This document shows, one piece after another, positions 23,730-37,700 of a DNA stretch of 64,000 nucleotides. The notes beneath the pieces were generated by a model. That model did no database searches and had not been told where the DNA came from. It saw nothing but the letters and a program-made list of their open reading frames with translations. Numbering within the stretch: position 1 is the stretch's first letter; the number at the start of each line of letters is the position of its first letter. Made by a program: the position numbers and the translations under genes. This DNA comes from Lycocorax pyrrhopterus obiensis (taxonomy: Eukaryota > Chordata > Aves > Passeriformes > Paradisaeidae). The stretch spans positions 129,899,431-129,963,430 of the forward strand of contig JACSVZ010000002.1 of assembly GCA_014706295.1 (NCBI GenBank), written 5' to 3'.

Positions 23730-26700
23730 GTAAATATGTATTTTCATTATTTTCTTGACAGCACTTTTCTCCCCAATCTTGTGACTTGAATACTACTTTT
23801 TTCGAAATGTTCAGCTTAATATCTAACCAAAACCAGTGATTCCAGTTCTGCCTGGAAGTATATTTTCTGGGTTTAATCATAAATGTAAACCTAATTTTAC
23901 ATTTAACAGTAAGCGATGCAACCACACATGTGCATGTTCCGCTTGACCTAAGATACTCTGTCACAAAAGTGTTCTGAAACAGTTATTTCATGATGATATC
24001 TGCCATAGCTTTCAAACATAGCTAACCTTCTGAGAATGAATGATGAATGGTCCACATATGTTTGCAATATAAATAAATTTTGTTTGCCTCATATATTTCT
24101 GCTTCATTGCATTTTCCCATAATATTTTGCAATGTAAAACATAAAATAATACAAAGAAAAATATTTGCTATCTTGTCTTGATAGTGTGTAATCTATAATG
24201 TACTTTGCGGATTGTTAGTTTTGTGGGATCTGGAACGTCCTAAAAGGGTGATTTCTGGTGATGCAAAGAACACACAAACTCTATGACTTATGGCTATGCG
24301 GATAAAAATATCACATCTGTCTCTCCTGCCAACAAGTGCCATTTCAAAGTACATCATGAGATAAAGGGCAGTTGCCATAACTATTTTGGAGATAAGTCTT
24401 TGGAATATGTGTGTGTTTGGGGTTTTTTTCCACAGAAAAATTATGCTGTACCTGTATAACTATTCTAAATTAGTTATCTTTTATTCTTTTCCCTAATTAA
24501 ATAGTATAACTCTCAACAATGGTTAATACATCCAAGGCAGAGACAAGGTGAATGCAAATGTGCCTAGGAAGTTGCCTGCTCTACAACAGTAGGAAAGCAG
24601 ACTTACAAGCAATTCTTAAGAGCATATTTTTAATGCTAAGCAACCTATCCGAACAAATAAATGGAAACCTCACTTGAATCAAATTCATTGTGATGAACCA
24701 AATCAGATCAACTTGCATCTGCAATAGAGTTGTCAGAGATAGGTTCAGAGAACTTAGAGTTTTCCGTGTAATTGGTGAACAATCAAATATTTCCTGCCAA
24801 CTAGTTTAATATTTCTAAGAAGTATATTTAACTACCCATATATAATGTTGTACCTCCTTGTATCTCCAAATTATAGGGATAACTCAGCTCTGTCATTTAT
24901 TTGGAAGAGGTACCCAAGAGCTTGCTTTCTCAGCTTCAGGGAGGTGGCAGTTTGCAGTTTAGTATATGTTAAGGACTCTGGATTTACCACTGGTACTCTG
25001 ATATTCAGCAGGATTAAACTAGAATAAAATATTCTGGAATAAGTAGCACATGAAAGAGATGCTTCTTATGTACAGAAGTGCATTTTGGAGGAGCTGGAAG
25101 GATACTCTGTGCTTAATGCACACCACTCATCAGAAATGTATCTGAAGATTTACCTCTGTAGATTTCCATGTTAGACGATAAGATCCATCCTATCTATAGT
25201 AGTGATGTCAGCAACACGTGAAATTGTCTCATGCATGTCTCATCTTTTGCCAAAGTGGCTTCATTTCACTGTAGTCTCAAAGATTTCTAGTCAGAAATAA
25301 TACCAAAAAGCAGACCTAAGGATCAGATAGAGAAATATAAAGCAGGCTGGGTGTTGTTTACCAGATATTTGGTTACTTTGCTTTTAAAAAAATTGAGACA
25401 AAGATGTGTCTCAGTTCTTGCTCTGCTGGTGAGATTCCATCCGGATGTTGTGCTCTGCAAAGAAAGCCCTGTCTGACTGAACAGTTTGTAATTTACATGG
25501 AGAATTTAAGCAGAAATGACATCCGTCTGTTGTTTGTTGTTCTTGTTTCCCCCCTGCCATGTGATCTGGCATAATTATAAATCGGTTTGACTATAAGGCG
25601 TTGCATTACTCATAACAATGAAATAAAGTTGATTAATACTGTACATTAAATTTAGCATGAAAAATAACTTAACCTTTTAATGATTTACTTGCTCAAATTT
25701 CTGGCAATTAGGATAGTATGGCACACACATTGCTTGCTGATGGTAATGAGTACAAGTTAAATAAGACTGGTATTTAAAGATGCCTTGTTAAATGAAAGAC
25801 AGCCTGTATGACTCATCTACACGGCTGGACTTATGAGTTTAGTTCGTTACAAACAAGTAGAAATATGAATGCAGTAATTCAGCACAGGCAGACATGGGTT
25901 TCCTTGACATTGTAAATTACCTCCTCATGTCAGTGGAACTGTGGCAAGGGAGAAGAAATAAAGACAATATAGTACTGGACAAGTACAGATGCTCTTATTT
26001 TTGTCACTTATTTATTATTTCTTTCAATTTAAGTTCAGGTCCTTCTTCCCCATCCATCATTGTAGGTTGTCACTGCTAGAAAGTGGATAAGTTACTGCAG
26101 AAATAACTGAGATAGCGGCATAGTGGGTTTACTATGGTGCCAATAATTAACACACGTCCCTGTGTAATAGCATTATTTATAATGCTCAAGTCTTTCTCTA
26201 GATCCCACTATTATCATTTCTGATTATTAAAGCTAGTGATAGGGTATATTAGCTGTTCAGAGCTTTATGAGAGTGTAAGAGCTGCCATATTGTGTTGATC
26301 AAAAGCTCTAGTGCTCTAGGCAGTCTAGACTACTGCTGTCTCCTGTTACTGATAGCATCCAGTAAATATGTGCTTAGGAAAAGCATATTTGCCCAACTGC
26401 AGTCAGGTGAAGCTCAGACACATACATTATTCGCACAGCAATTCTTTCAGTTTATCAAATATTTTTCTGGAGAGCATCACATGGTCCTCGTCCACTGTTT
26501 TCTTTGCATCATTTCTCTAAGCCATTTCCAAGAGTTGAAAGCCCTGTGTCTTCTAGCAGTTTCAGTGCCTCCATTAGTGCAAGGGTACCTGCCTGCCACC
26601 AGCACAGCACAGAGCACCTGCTGGTGCTCTTTCTTTGACCATGGGGTAGAAGCCTCTCAGGGGAATTACCAGCACCTTTGCTTCCAAAGGAGAGACCTGT

Positions 26701-27161
26701 TGAAGCGCTCACTGATTTTGGCTGTTAGCCAATAATTAGATTTAATCCCAGACTAGAAAAAAGGTTGATTTTCCTTAACATTAAAGATCTTTATCTTGAT
26801 AGCAGTGAAATTAAAGGATTTAAGAGCAAATCTGACTCCAGAGCTTGGAGTTTGACGCTACATCTGAAGTCATCTTCCAGTGCTTAGTGTTGTTGTGTGA
26901 CCCAGTTGCTGCTCTTACATACAGACAATACAGTAAATAACCTCAGAATCATGAAACATTGCAACACTACTTTCTTATACAAGTTGAATGGAAGAACTGA
27001 AGGAACAAAATTCTAGAAGGCCTCATGATGCAACTCTTCAGTACAGATTCTCCTACAACCTTTAACAATGATACCTGAGTGCCCTCAACCAGGGTTTTTT
27101 CTGTGTTTACTCTTACACTGTCTTCATGAAGGGAGAAAGAAATACATATAATGAAGTGTCT

Positions 27162-27188
27162 GTTCTCATTGTTCTCATTGTTTTCATT
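27162..27188 (+). repeat. Triple 9-mer GTTCTCATT
   Basis: There are two perfect copies and one with a single change, in direct tandem. Confidence 0.7.
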
Positions 27189-30100
27189 GCTTTGGACTAG
27201 ATTCTGTGAAAGGTCTGTGTACCATGAAACAAGGTTATAGTTATTTACCCAGCTGAATTAAGGGACAATGAATGACTGATAGTATTTATTTTGGAATAGA
27301 AGTATTGTGTACAATCTCTCGGGAAAGCAAATTCATTTTATAATTAGAAGACCAAGAGATCCTAGGCCACATTCAAATTTACTTTAGTAACTTTGTTGTG
27401 ATCACTGGAGACATTATTATGTTATGAATTCAATTCAAACCCCATTACAGAAGGCATTCTTAAAATATTTCTGCATGTTGGTATTCCTATCTTAATGATA
27501 TTTACAGTACTTACCTGAATTTCTGGTGCACATGCCATACAGTGTTTTAACTTTTTAGTAAAGGTTTACCTACATGATAAATATCAATCACCAGTGTTTA
27601 CTATACTTTCTTTTTTGTATTTATTACCAAGATCTGGTATTTTGCTTGAACTGTGTCTGCATGAAAACAGGACTTCCTGAAATGCTGGCATTTCTTTCGT
27701 ACTAGTTTAAGTACTCTTTGTTGATGCACACGTGAGATTTCTACCGTGATTTGCTAATGAGTTGCTTTCTCTAAGAAGCAAATATTCAAAAAATATCTTG
27801 TCACTTTCAGGTGAAATGATTCTTCCACAGAAAATATTGGCTCCTCAAAACCATAGTTTTCAGAATACTTTATATCCTGAGGTACCAAGTACTCTTGTGA
27901 AATGTAAGACATGAATTTGTGTCTGATTTGAACCAAACATATCAAGGACTTTAACGGGGATTCTTTTACCCCAGCAAAATGTGTTGACCATTAGCCTTTT
28001 GGCTGTCTTCAGGTAATATTCTCTGTAATCAAAGATTATGTAAAATTACTGCTGCCTTTTTAGGTCACTGATGTCCTATTGATCCCTTTCATTGCAAAGG
28101 GAAAGAAATGCAGAAAGAGCGAAATGTCCATTTGCAAAACTAAAGAAAGTAACTGCACTGTATTCTCTGGTATCACAACAGGCAGTAGCTCCACTGATTG
28201 TATTAAGCACAGTAATAGCACAGAATAGTTATAGAATTATATTTTACACCAGTTCTAGGTCCATGGGAATTCCTAATTCTTAGTATTTAGGAATCAGCTT
28301 CCTTGTAAAAGCTGCAGAGAAAGACAGATTTTGCTAAAACACAAACTCAGGTTTATTCCTTATATTGCCTGAAGCATGGAAGACCCCAAATTAGTCATGA
28401 CAGAGTATGTCCTGGATGCCTAGTCTTCATTCCATGTAGACAAAATTCATACATGTCTAGTGTTAGGAAAACTTTTCTCTGTGCGTCTTTCCTCTCTTTT
28501 TCTCATGCGAATAGCAGAGCTGTCAGTTGAATCTGGTAGAGACATCTTCTGAGGATAGCTGCTTCCAGTGCATGCTTCAGGCAGATTCACCCAACCATAG
28601 GTCCTTGGTCCATTGGGATGTCTGATCATAGGAAAGTGCACACTCTCTGCACCTGTGCAAGGTGTAGAAAATTATGTATGTGCTGTGATAGTTGCTAAGG
28701 TGTTGCAAATTTTTTTTCACTTACCTTTGGTTGAAAGTTGCAGAAATACTGATTAGCTTCCTGAAAGAGTAAACATCATCTTTGGTTGAAAGATGTAAAC
28801 CACAATTTTTAATTTTGGCATTGTTGCCCATTTTCTAGTAAAAATCTAAATCCTTTCAAAAAGGGAGAGTGGTGGGGTCATTCAGAGTCATAGGCATTGT
28901 TTTGATACCTTTGTATTTGAGCAGTAAAAGGTCTAAAGTTATGGAATGTTTTCCAGGAAAAGCACTTCTCTTTGATATGCCCCTTTGTCAAAGAAAAAAC
29001 CTCCTAAGACAAGACTTCAGGCATACCTTACTTAGCCTGCTGCCGTGTTCAGAGCTGTCTGCTTTTTCTTGTCTGTCATCCCAGGGAACTTACAATACTG
29101 AATGGTCATCTCTGTGAGTGCTGGCAAGTCATCTTAGGAAACAGTTGCGATATTGTACAAGGCTAGACATGCCAGTAGTATGGTTTTGCTGAGTGAAATG
29201 CTAATAAGTACATGACCAAATTGCTCCAGGGCTGTTGAAGTTACTGGGACTTTGGTCATTTGGCTTCTCAGAGGTCAGAACTTGTAACTGTCATACAGAA
29301 CAAACCGCGCAACCTTTACACTTTTTTATATACTGCTTTCCTATAAAATGTAGCAGAAGAATATTTTATCTTGTAACAAAAGGATGAGCCTTATTCATAC
29401 CTTGTCATCTAGCAAAAATTGTGCTAATCTTCAGCTTTACAGCAGCTTTCTCCCATATAATGATGGGATAATTTACAAAAATGAATAACTCACAGTGTTC
29501 CCGATTTTCCCTGTCTTCATTCAAAATGAGTGTAAATGGTATGATCACGCTTGTGGCTGGTGGTTATTATGCCTTGATGCTGGCACATCTCTCTTCCTAA
29601 CAGCTGTTGTGGTGGTTTTTTCTCTAGTTTCAATTTATGCTGTTTTGCTTCATTAAATTACCTTCATACTAAACGGCAACTCAAAATTGCACTACATCAT
29701 GTTTATATATTATTAAATACTTAGAGGATGTTATTTATTTTACTTTTTTTTCTTTTCTAGCTGTCACATGCACTTAGGTGTTTCCACTGTTTTTTCTTGT
29801 CTTTCCTGTAGTCTTAGTTGCCAGCCTAACAAAGCTGGGTGCTGATCTAAACCTTTTTTTAGTACTACAGGTGGGATGACCATCACTTCCCTGTGATATC
29901 TACAACAATATCAGTATCCCTGTGTATCTACAACATGGTTGTTGCCATGCTATACTTGTTTCCTGACTGCTCTGAGACAAATACTGGAATACAAGTGTTG
30001 TTGTTTCTTAAAGTTAAGTGTAGATCAATAACAGAAAGCTGAAAACACAGTGTCGGATTAACTGATGTCCTTTATCACTGGAACAAATGAACCATTAATC

Positions 30101-30529
30101 AAGGACAATGGTTTGTCATTACAGACTCTAGTATTTTTCCTGTAAAGTGGTGATTTTTCTCCTTGGAACAAAAAAGAAAACCAGTAAATGAGCTGCTGGA
30201 CAATACTAAGCAGCCCCAAAGTACTGAAGGCTTTTAGGATAGTTGTTCCCTGCATTATACTTTCAGGTATGTCCCTGCTTTAGCTGGGTGAGAGGGATTG
30301 CCATCAGTGACTCAATGAATTAGTCATGAGATGTTGGAGTCTAGTTTAACATCTGGTAAGAATTAACAGTTGGGATTTTGACTGAATAAGTAGCTACTGT
30401 AGGGTATACCTGCTTGGGATTGCCAGTGTCTATCCCAGAAGGAACATTTCCTACCAACAGAAGTACCACGCATACCTATTACAAGGGTTTGTTTTCTTAA
30501 TGGAAGGAGTTTACTGTAATTACAGGCTA

Positions 30530-31512
30530 AACGACAGATCCCAGAGGGTGGGACAGTAATCAGTGGCACAGGGTCTAGTTGGAGGCCTGCCACTGGTGGT
30601 GTCCCCCAGGGTTCAATACTGGGCCCAGGATTGTTTAACCTTTCATCAATGACTTGGATGAAGGGGCAGAGGCCTCCTCAGCAAGTTCCCCAACAGCACA
30701 AAGCTGGGAGGAGTGGCCGATACCTCAGAGTGCTGTGCAGCCCTTCAGAAGGACCTCGACAGGCTGGAGAGATGGGCAGAGAAGAACTGCCTGGAATACA
30801 ACAAAGGGAAACGCAGGGTCCTGCTCCTGGGACACACCAGGCACCAGTACAGGATGGGAACCAACCTGCTGGAAAACAGCTTCATGGAGAAGGACCTGGG
30901 GGACCTGATGGACAACAAGCTGTTCATGAGCTAGCAGTGTGCCCTTGGGGCCAAGAAGGCCAAAGGTATCCCGGAGTGCACTAGGATGAGCGTTGGCAGC
31001 AGGTCGAAGGAGGTGATCCTGTCCCTCTGCTCAGACCTGGTGAGGCCACATCTGGAGCACAGCATCCAGTTCTGGGCTCCTCAGTGCAAGAGAGGTGTGG
31101 AGATCTGGAGCAGGTCCAACAGAGAGTGAAAAAGATGATAAGGTGAGAAGACATGACTGAGAGAGAACCTCATCAATGTCTATCAGTCTCTGAAGGGAGG
31201 GTATCAAGAGGATGGAGCCAGGCTCTTCTCAGTGGTGCCAAGCAATCGGACAAGAGGCACTGGGCAGAAACTGATGCACAGGAAATTCCACCTGAACATG
31301 AGGAAGAACTTCTTTACTTGTGCAGGTGCACTGGAACAGGCTGCCCAGAGAGGTTTTGGGGTCTCCGTCACTGGAGATATTCAAGAACCATCTGGACGCA
31401 ATCCCGTGCCATGTGCTCTGGGATGGCCCTGCTGGAGCAGGGAGGTTAGACCAGATGATCCACTGTGGTCCCTTCCAACCTTATGCATTCTGTGGTTCTA
31501 TGATTTCTTGTT
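30530..31512 (+). mobile_element. CR1 LINE of nearly 1 kb, + orientation
   Basis: This copy starts at the conserved segment before the reverse transcriptase catalytic block (GTTGGAGGCCTGCCACTGGTGGTGTCCCCCAGGG region). It continues through a diverged version of the FINDLDE block (ATCAATGACTTGGATGAAGGGGCAGAGG, 30645-30672) and the thumb to the C-terminus, and ends with a GGTTCTATGATTTC tail. Several frame changes split it into ORFs of 60-117 codons. It is truncated at its 5' end, as most CR1 copies are, and is inactive. Confidence 0.93.
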
Positions 31513-33463
31513 ATCAGGTTTATGCCTTAGAGATGGCAAGTACTTATATTTTTAGTTTTGCTTAGCAGAGATAAAAATAGATTGTTTATAGAGAAAACAG
31601 AAAATAAAGGAATTAAAATTAAAAAATTAAAAATAGGAGAATATTGGCAAGGATTGTGCCTAATTGTGTATTCAATGAAAATAGCAAGCTATATTTCCCA
31701 TGCCGTATTTATTGTAATGTTTAATTTAAAAATTCAGTTGAAGAGCTAAAGATGACATGATAAAGAGAGGTGACCTCCTTGGTGACAAAGTCATAAGAAG
31801 GCAATGGATAAAACTCTGTTTTGATGTTCAGAGAATTAGGCAGCAGGTTGCACAAAGAAGTTTTAATTTTCTGGTACGTACTAAGAGAAGTGACACAATA
31901 TCAAGATGCAGCAAATGAGATTACTTTCTGAAAAAAATGACTGAGTTTAAAATGCTTATTTAAATGGTACATTCACTAGGAGAATGACTGAAGGAAACAG
32001 CTGAGCCTGCAGGTTTTTTTTTAGATCTTTCTGGTTTGTTTGCTGTTCCCTTGAATTAGTCAAGGGGCAATGCATGGTCTCGCCCCACTTTGTTAATGGC
32101 AGTTATTCCTTCATCATAGATGGCAAATGATGACAAAGCATCTTCACTATTTTGAAGCAATATATTTTAAGCGTGCTTTCCAGCATGTGTTTCTTTCTGT
32201 GTAAGTAGAAATGCTAATGTAGATGTACAGAAATGGGAATGTGGAAACTGATCTAAATTTTTTTAAGACTGCAACTTTCAAATTCGATGGTGAGTTTTAT
32301 AAGTAATCCTATCTTCTAGTGGACCAAACAGGGAAAAAGCTTTCTCAAGGACACATGGTACTTCAAGTAGCTGTGACCCGTTTCTTTTTTGTTGCCCAGT
32401 GAAGCCAGTTTCTCTCCCTCGGGTGTCCTGTTTTCGTGCCTCTCTAGCACGTTCTCAGAACTGAATAGCTTTCTTACAGAACAACAATATGGTGTAATGT
32501 ATTGTGGGTGGTTTGTTTACTCAGTTTCATATTAAAAACACATGCAAACATTTATGTGAGAAAACACAACTGAAGAGTGCAGCAATGCTGCAATACTAGC
32601 AGTTTGTGAAGTTCTTGAACTTAGGGATTCTGTTGTTTTGCATGATAAATTAGATTTCTTTTAGGTATCCACATTGTTCCCATGCTCACTCTTCTCACTT
32701 CACTGCCCTGAATAGTCCCTTCCCCTGGCCTTATTGCTTCTCCTCATTTCAGCTGTTCTAAAAATGGGCAGAAGTCCTGCTTTGGAGAGTCAACCAAAGA
32801 GGCTGAGTACCATAGCATCGCATTAATGCAGGGCTCACTTTTCTTAAGTTAGCTTTCATTGGCATTTCAGCAGCACACTGAAATGTGTGTTGTCTTTACT
32901 AAGTCTTGCTCCTTGGGCATATGATAAAGATGATTTACATTTTGAGACATTCTTTGTGTTGTATCTGTGACATTAAGCATCACTGGTCCCTTTTAGCCTG
33001 CAGTGTGCTTTTCTTGGCCCGCTTCTCTCCCACTATGTTCAGAGGGTCTGTGAATCATGATTCACGTTGAGGCTCATGACCTCAGGACAGCATTTGATGA
33101 TAGGCCTAGACTCCACATGTAGCCTAATTATTTACATTTAATCTTTTGCAAAATGAAGATGTCTTTCACTGTCTAAAAGTGGTGATTGCCAGTGAGGTGA
33201 CAAGATTGGTTATTTGCACTTTGACTTCCAGTAGTCAAATGGGTGGATAGATTGGATATCTTTAGGTATTATAATATTTACAGTTACTCTATCATGCAAA
33301 GATTTTATATTAAATTTTTTAACTACTGGATATATTTCTAAGTTAAAAGTAAATAGCTCTGCTATGTTAGAATTGTTTCACTCAAAAGACAAAAGTTTTG
33401 GGAAAGTGTTAAACAGTTCTTGGCAAATTGTATAAAGGACTTTTGAAAACTTATGTGAATTAT

Positions 33464-33925
33464 TCACAGCCACCTGTAGTACATATTTGGGTTTATATAA
33501 AGAAAAATGTAAAAGAATTCTTTGCTGAGTTGTTGGCTTATGTATGCTGATAATGACATGGATCTGTTAGTTGCTGCTATCACATATCTCTTGTAATGAT
33601 TTTCTTGTAATAAGTAACCCATGGCAGCCATAAAAGTCAGGAATGAGATCTGGACATAGGAGTAAAACCTGCAGTAAGTTCTCTTAGTCACATTCAAGAT
33701 GGTCTGACATATAGCTTTCTTCTGCCTGACATCACCATAAACTGTTTTTAGAAAGTTATGTGCCTCTCCAAAAAAATGAGATCTTCCTTCATGTAAAATC
33801 CCTATGTATTTAATTCCAATTAGACCTTTGTAACTGAGCAATCTGAGCAGATATGGTAAGTAAATAAATTGCTTATTTTTGTTCTTGTAGCTAAAAAGAT
33901 TTTTCCAAGTACACACTAAAAGCAA
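33464..33925 (-). other. Unassigned 153-codon reverse ORF, probably chance
   Basis: This is an AT-rich open frame inside the CPQ intron without recognisable domain, paralogue or clear promoter. The translation is rich in Y, F, I, L and K, as expected of translated AT-rich DNA. I list it only because it is one of the longest ORFs outside CR1. Confidence 0.12.
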
Positions 33926-34589
33926 ATGTTATTATGCTGCTTGCACACAAAATCTTACCTTTCATGTTTCCTGTAAGAATTTACCTTGGAAACACAAATT
34001 TTCCTTAAAATAGGTATTGTTCCTTCAGATCTCAGGGAAAACCTTGGCATTTCAATCCTCCAATCGATATCAGAGTTGACTATATGGTATATTGAAAATA
34101 ATGTGTTTCTGAACAGGCAGCAGCTGGCTTTTAAATAGACTGTTCTTCACAGTCTATGAAGGCTTTGGATGCCTCTAATTTTAAAGCCGCAGGACTGTGT
34201 ACCCTCTCCACTGCAACAGAATTTCAGAGTCTCAGGTCTGGCAAGAAAGGGAGAGCTGCAAATGAAAACTGCAGTATGGTGGTGGTGGCTTACCTTTCTA
34301 GGTGGCACTTCAGAAGTCTGAAATCAAGTATTTGGGGACAGCAGACCAGTCACGTTGTGGCTCCTACAGAATACTGGTGCTGCAGAACATAACTTGAACT
34401 GTTTCAGCATTTCCATACAGAAAGATTGGTGCCCTCATGTATGCTCATGTACATGTTTTCATGGAAAGCATTTCTCTGCTTCTTAAACAAATTTGTTGTG
34501 GTATGCTCACATTGACACCTAGAATCTAGTATATGATGCCAGCTAAAATAACAATCACAGCACAATATCTTCTTTTCTTACATGTTTAG

Positions 34590-34791
34590 GAAAATATCTC
34601 CAACTTTGATATCGTTATGGAGTCTGATGAGGGCACCTTCCAGCCATCTGGACTGGGTTTTGCTGGCAGTGCTGAAGCCCGCGACATCATGAAAGAGATC
34701 ATGACTCTGCTGCAGCCCATCAATGTCACGGATGTTTACGACAGTGCAGATGGAACAGACATCTCCTACTGGATGAGAGACGGGGTGCCTG
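34590..34791 (+). CDS. CPQ: CPQ coding exon with zinc-ligand Asp (VMESDEGTF)
   Basis: This 202-bp exon is entered in phase 0 after acceptor TGTTTAG (ends 34589) and left after one base at donor G|GTGAGT (GT at 34792), an excellent 5' splice site. It encodes 67 residues from ENISNFDIVMESDEGTF to SYWMRDGVPG. The Asp codon at 34626-34628 aligns with human Asp364, a zinc ligand. Two N-glycosylation sequons are visible: NIS (Asn codon 34593) and NVT (Asn codon 34722). Both have counterparts in human CPQ and fit a protein that passes through the secretory pathway. The reading frame is intact with no frameshift. Confidence 0.96.
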
Positions 34792-37700
34792 GTGAGTGTC
34801 CCTGGTGCTTGGCAGGGGACACTGCTCCCACTGAGCGCTGCCACGTCAGATGGGTGGGCTGATGTTTTGAAAGTAGTAAGAAATGCTTTCTTCCCAGGGA
34901 GTAAAATTTACTATAGGTAACACGCATAAATGTTAAAAGGTGACCAACAGAAATAGGACATAAAGTGCATTTGAGCTGCAGTTTAATAGTGGTATAGATT
35001 ATACGTAGAATAAAATGCCTAAAATCTTCTTTTCGGCTTTAAGGATTTATAATAATTAATCCCAGACTGGTGGTTTATAAATAGTAAACCAAGGCAGAGG
35101 GGAATTCTCCAACACAGAATAAATATTTTTTTAATTATTACTATTTTTGCTTTGAAATTCAGGGCTTTTTCTCTCTGTTTTACATGCTAGAGAAACAATG
35201 TTTTTGGGATGTGACATTTAAAAAGTTATGAGTCATTAAGGTGTGATAAAGGAGTAAAATTCTGAAAAGTTTGAAGTAGTTTAGGGGTTTGTTTCAAGGA
35301 TTGTATCTGGCTCCAAATGAGGAGCAGCCTGTTGGCAAAGAAACTTGTAAGCTGTGAGAGAGATCCACCACTGGCGGCCCCCCCACGCAGGAGACCCCAC
35401 ACTAGCACAGAGGCTTTCAGAGCACAAGAATCCCAACTGGAGGCCAGCCTGGGTGAAGCCCTAGTGAATTTCCTTTTGAATAATAGTAGAAAGAAAAATT
35501 TCATAACAGTGATATTAAAAAAATTATGATCTGTTTTAAATTTTAAGGTTCTTTTTCTCCTGTGTTTTATGACTGAACTAGGCTGGCACATTTCTCATGC
35601 TAGTTTTTACTACTTGCTACTATATGCTTAGAATCTTTTAATATTTTATTAACTGCCTTGTTTTTTACCTTGTGGAAGAGAGTGAATGATGGAATATATT
35701 ATTCTTATTTATGGTCAGAACCCTTTGCTTCTCACTCACTTAGGGTGTACAGAGATATCATAAAGTTGACTACTTTGATAAATGTATCGATGTCTAACTT
35801 TGAAACCAAAACATCTGTGCTGGGAAAGAAGTATGGTTGAATGGATATTATTAAGCAGTTAGGGATTCATCTTCAGCTGCTGTCCAGCTCTCTGGGTGAA
35901 GTGGAATCTGTTCAGTACAATGTCATGCAGCTGTGACAATGGTGTGCTGAGTTGATTTGAGAGACTGTAAGCACTACTGAGAGGCTGTGGCCATGCATCA
36001 TCCTCCACAGCCTGGAAGTGCCTGTGAAAAGGTGTCTGGTCCAGAATTTCAGACCAACATGTCTCTTTTGTAGGTGGAGTGTAAGAGCTCACCACTCAGC
36101 CTATGGCTGGAAAAAATGCAAGGGTATCAGAATTATTTCCTAGGTAAGGTGCTGGGAGAATTCCAGGGAGTCCTTGGGGACTTGCATTGTGCTTCCCATC
36201 TGCATGTGACAGATTATGGAAGAAGAGAGAAAAATTTAACATTCAAATGCCTTGTTTTCCGTTGATAATGTGAGTGGTGCTTGTGATGGCAGTGGGTATT
36301 GAGCTCTTGCACACCACTTCGCATCAGCTGTGGTGCACCTGGAGCATAAGCAGCTACAGCTTGCCATGGTCCTCTTGATTAGTCTTTGGGCTACTCAGCA
36401 GGAGCAGTGCAGGAAAAAGCCCTCTCCCATGGACATCTGTACTCCTCAGAAAGCATGAGCTATGAAAAATATAAACTGTAAGTTCAACCTTGGGAAAATA
36501 TGAATACACCAGAACCAAGACTTCAGTTTTTAAATAAAACTGATTTGTTTTCCTATTAAGAATTTGTCACATTAATTGATGGTGGAGGTTTTTTTTCTGT
36601 CTGTAGCTTTGGTTCATTTAACTTCCTGTTAAGCAAATGGCAGTGTTCTTGCAGCATAAAGAAACACTGATTCTTCTTTTCTTCATCAAGCCCCAGTGAG
36701 AAGAAATTAGCTCCACTAAAAGAATTTCGGCTGCTTTAGATTGTATTTCATGCTGTTCCAGGGAGAAGTCTAAGACATCTTCTAATCTTCATGCCTTGTC
36801 TGCAGTATTCTCCCTGCTTGAATGAGCCTTTATGGTATATAATAACATTGAAACAAATTGAACACTCTGTAACAGCTTTTATAATTTTGTTCAATTTAAA
36901 CAAGCAGTCAAGTGTTGACACTTCATCAATTTTATTTAAATATTTTCTTGAAAATATACTTGGTGGCTTTTTTTCTGCAGCAGTGAGAGAAAATATGGTG
37001 TACTTCTTGAACAATAAGAATGGTTTCAGATATAATTTTTCTTGAATTTTTCTCCTTTTCAGTGTGAAATAGATCCCAGGATTCACCTCTTTAGATGCTA
37101 TTAATATTTTTCTCCTCCTGCTTCTTTTGGTCTGAAAGATCCACAGAGGGCAACACTACATGTGTGTTTCAGAGCTCAGACAGGCAAAGAGATGGTGGCT
37201 TCTTAATCTCTGCTATTTTGAGCATGTTTATTTTTAATGGACATGCAATGAAATGTTATTTGTAATGTTACTTAAATATATGTGCAACTAAATGGCAGTG
37301 ATTATTCTGAGATTTTAGGATGAGAGAGGCCACGAGTTCAGAGTCCTTTGCAAACCATAGACTGAAGCTTTAATAATACCTCTAAAGCCCAAGCAAGGTG
37401 ACCTGCACCAAACACAGCAATCTGGTGCTTTGTGACTGCAGAATATTAGAAATTTTTGTCAGTGGCCTTTACATTGGTTTGTTTTGAGAACAGTTCAGCC
37501 CATCAGTGAGGAATGTCTGTAGTTGTGTTTTTATACTGATAGCCAGTTTTCAGCTACTGAAAATATTTGTATAACATTTGTTTTGCTTTTTCATGAAGCA
37601 TAAATCAAATGAAAGGAGAGGTCGTGGTGTTGCATTTTATGATGTGATTTTACAGTTTAAGGTGACCACTGATTCTAAGACTGCTTCTTTTATAATTATG

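Larger units (their letters stand above)
23730..34589 (+). other. CPQ: CPQ intron
   Basis: This 10.9-kb intron has a GTAAAT donor and a CATGTTTAG acceptor. Its one clear repeat is a CR1 of nearly 1 kb at 30530-31512. A triple 9-mer sits at 27162-27188. A 153-codon reverse-strand ORF at 33464-33925 is AT-rich and resembles no protein I know. Elsewhere I see nothing beyond AT-rich intron sequence. Confidence 0.85.

Noticed and set aside
26292..26735. 147-codon + strand ORF in an intron
   Set aside because: No similarity to any family I know, an irregular composition and no splice or promoter context. Likely chance.
33464..33925. 153-codon reverse ORF as a nested gene
   Set aside because: The composition is that of translated AT-rich DNA, with no domain, signal or neighbour to support it.
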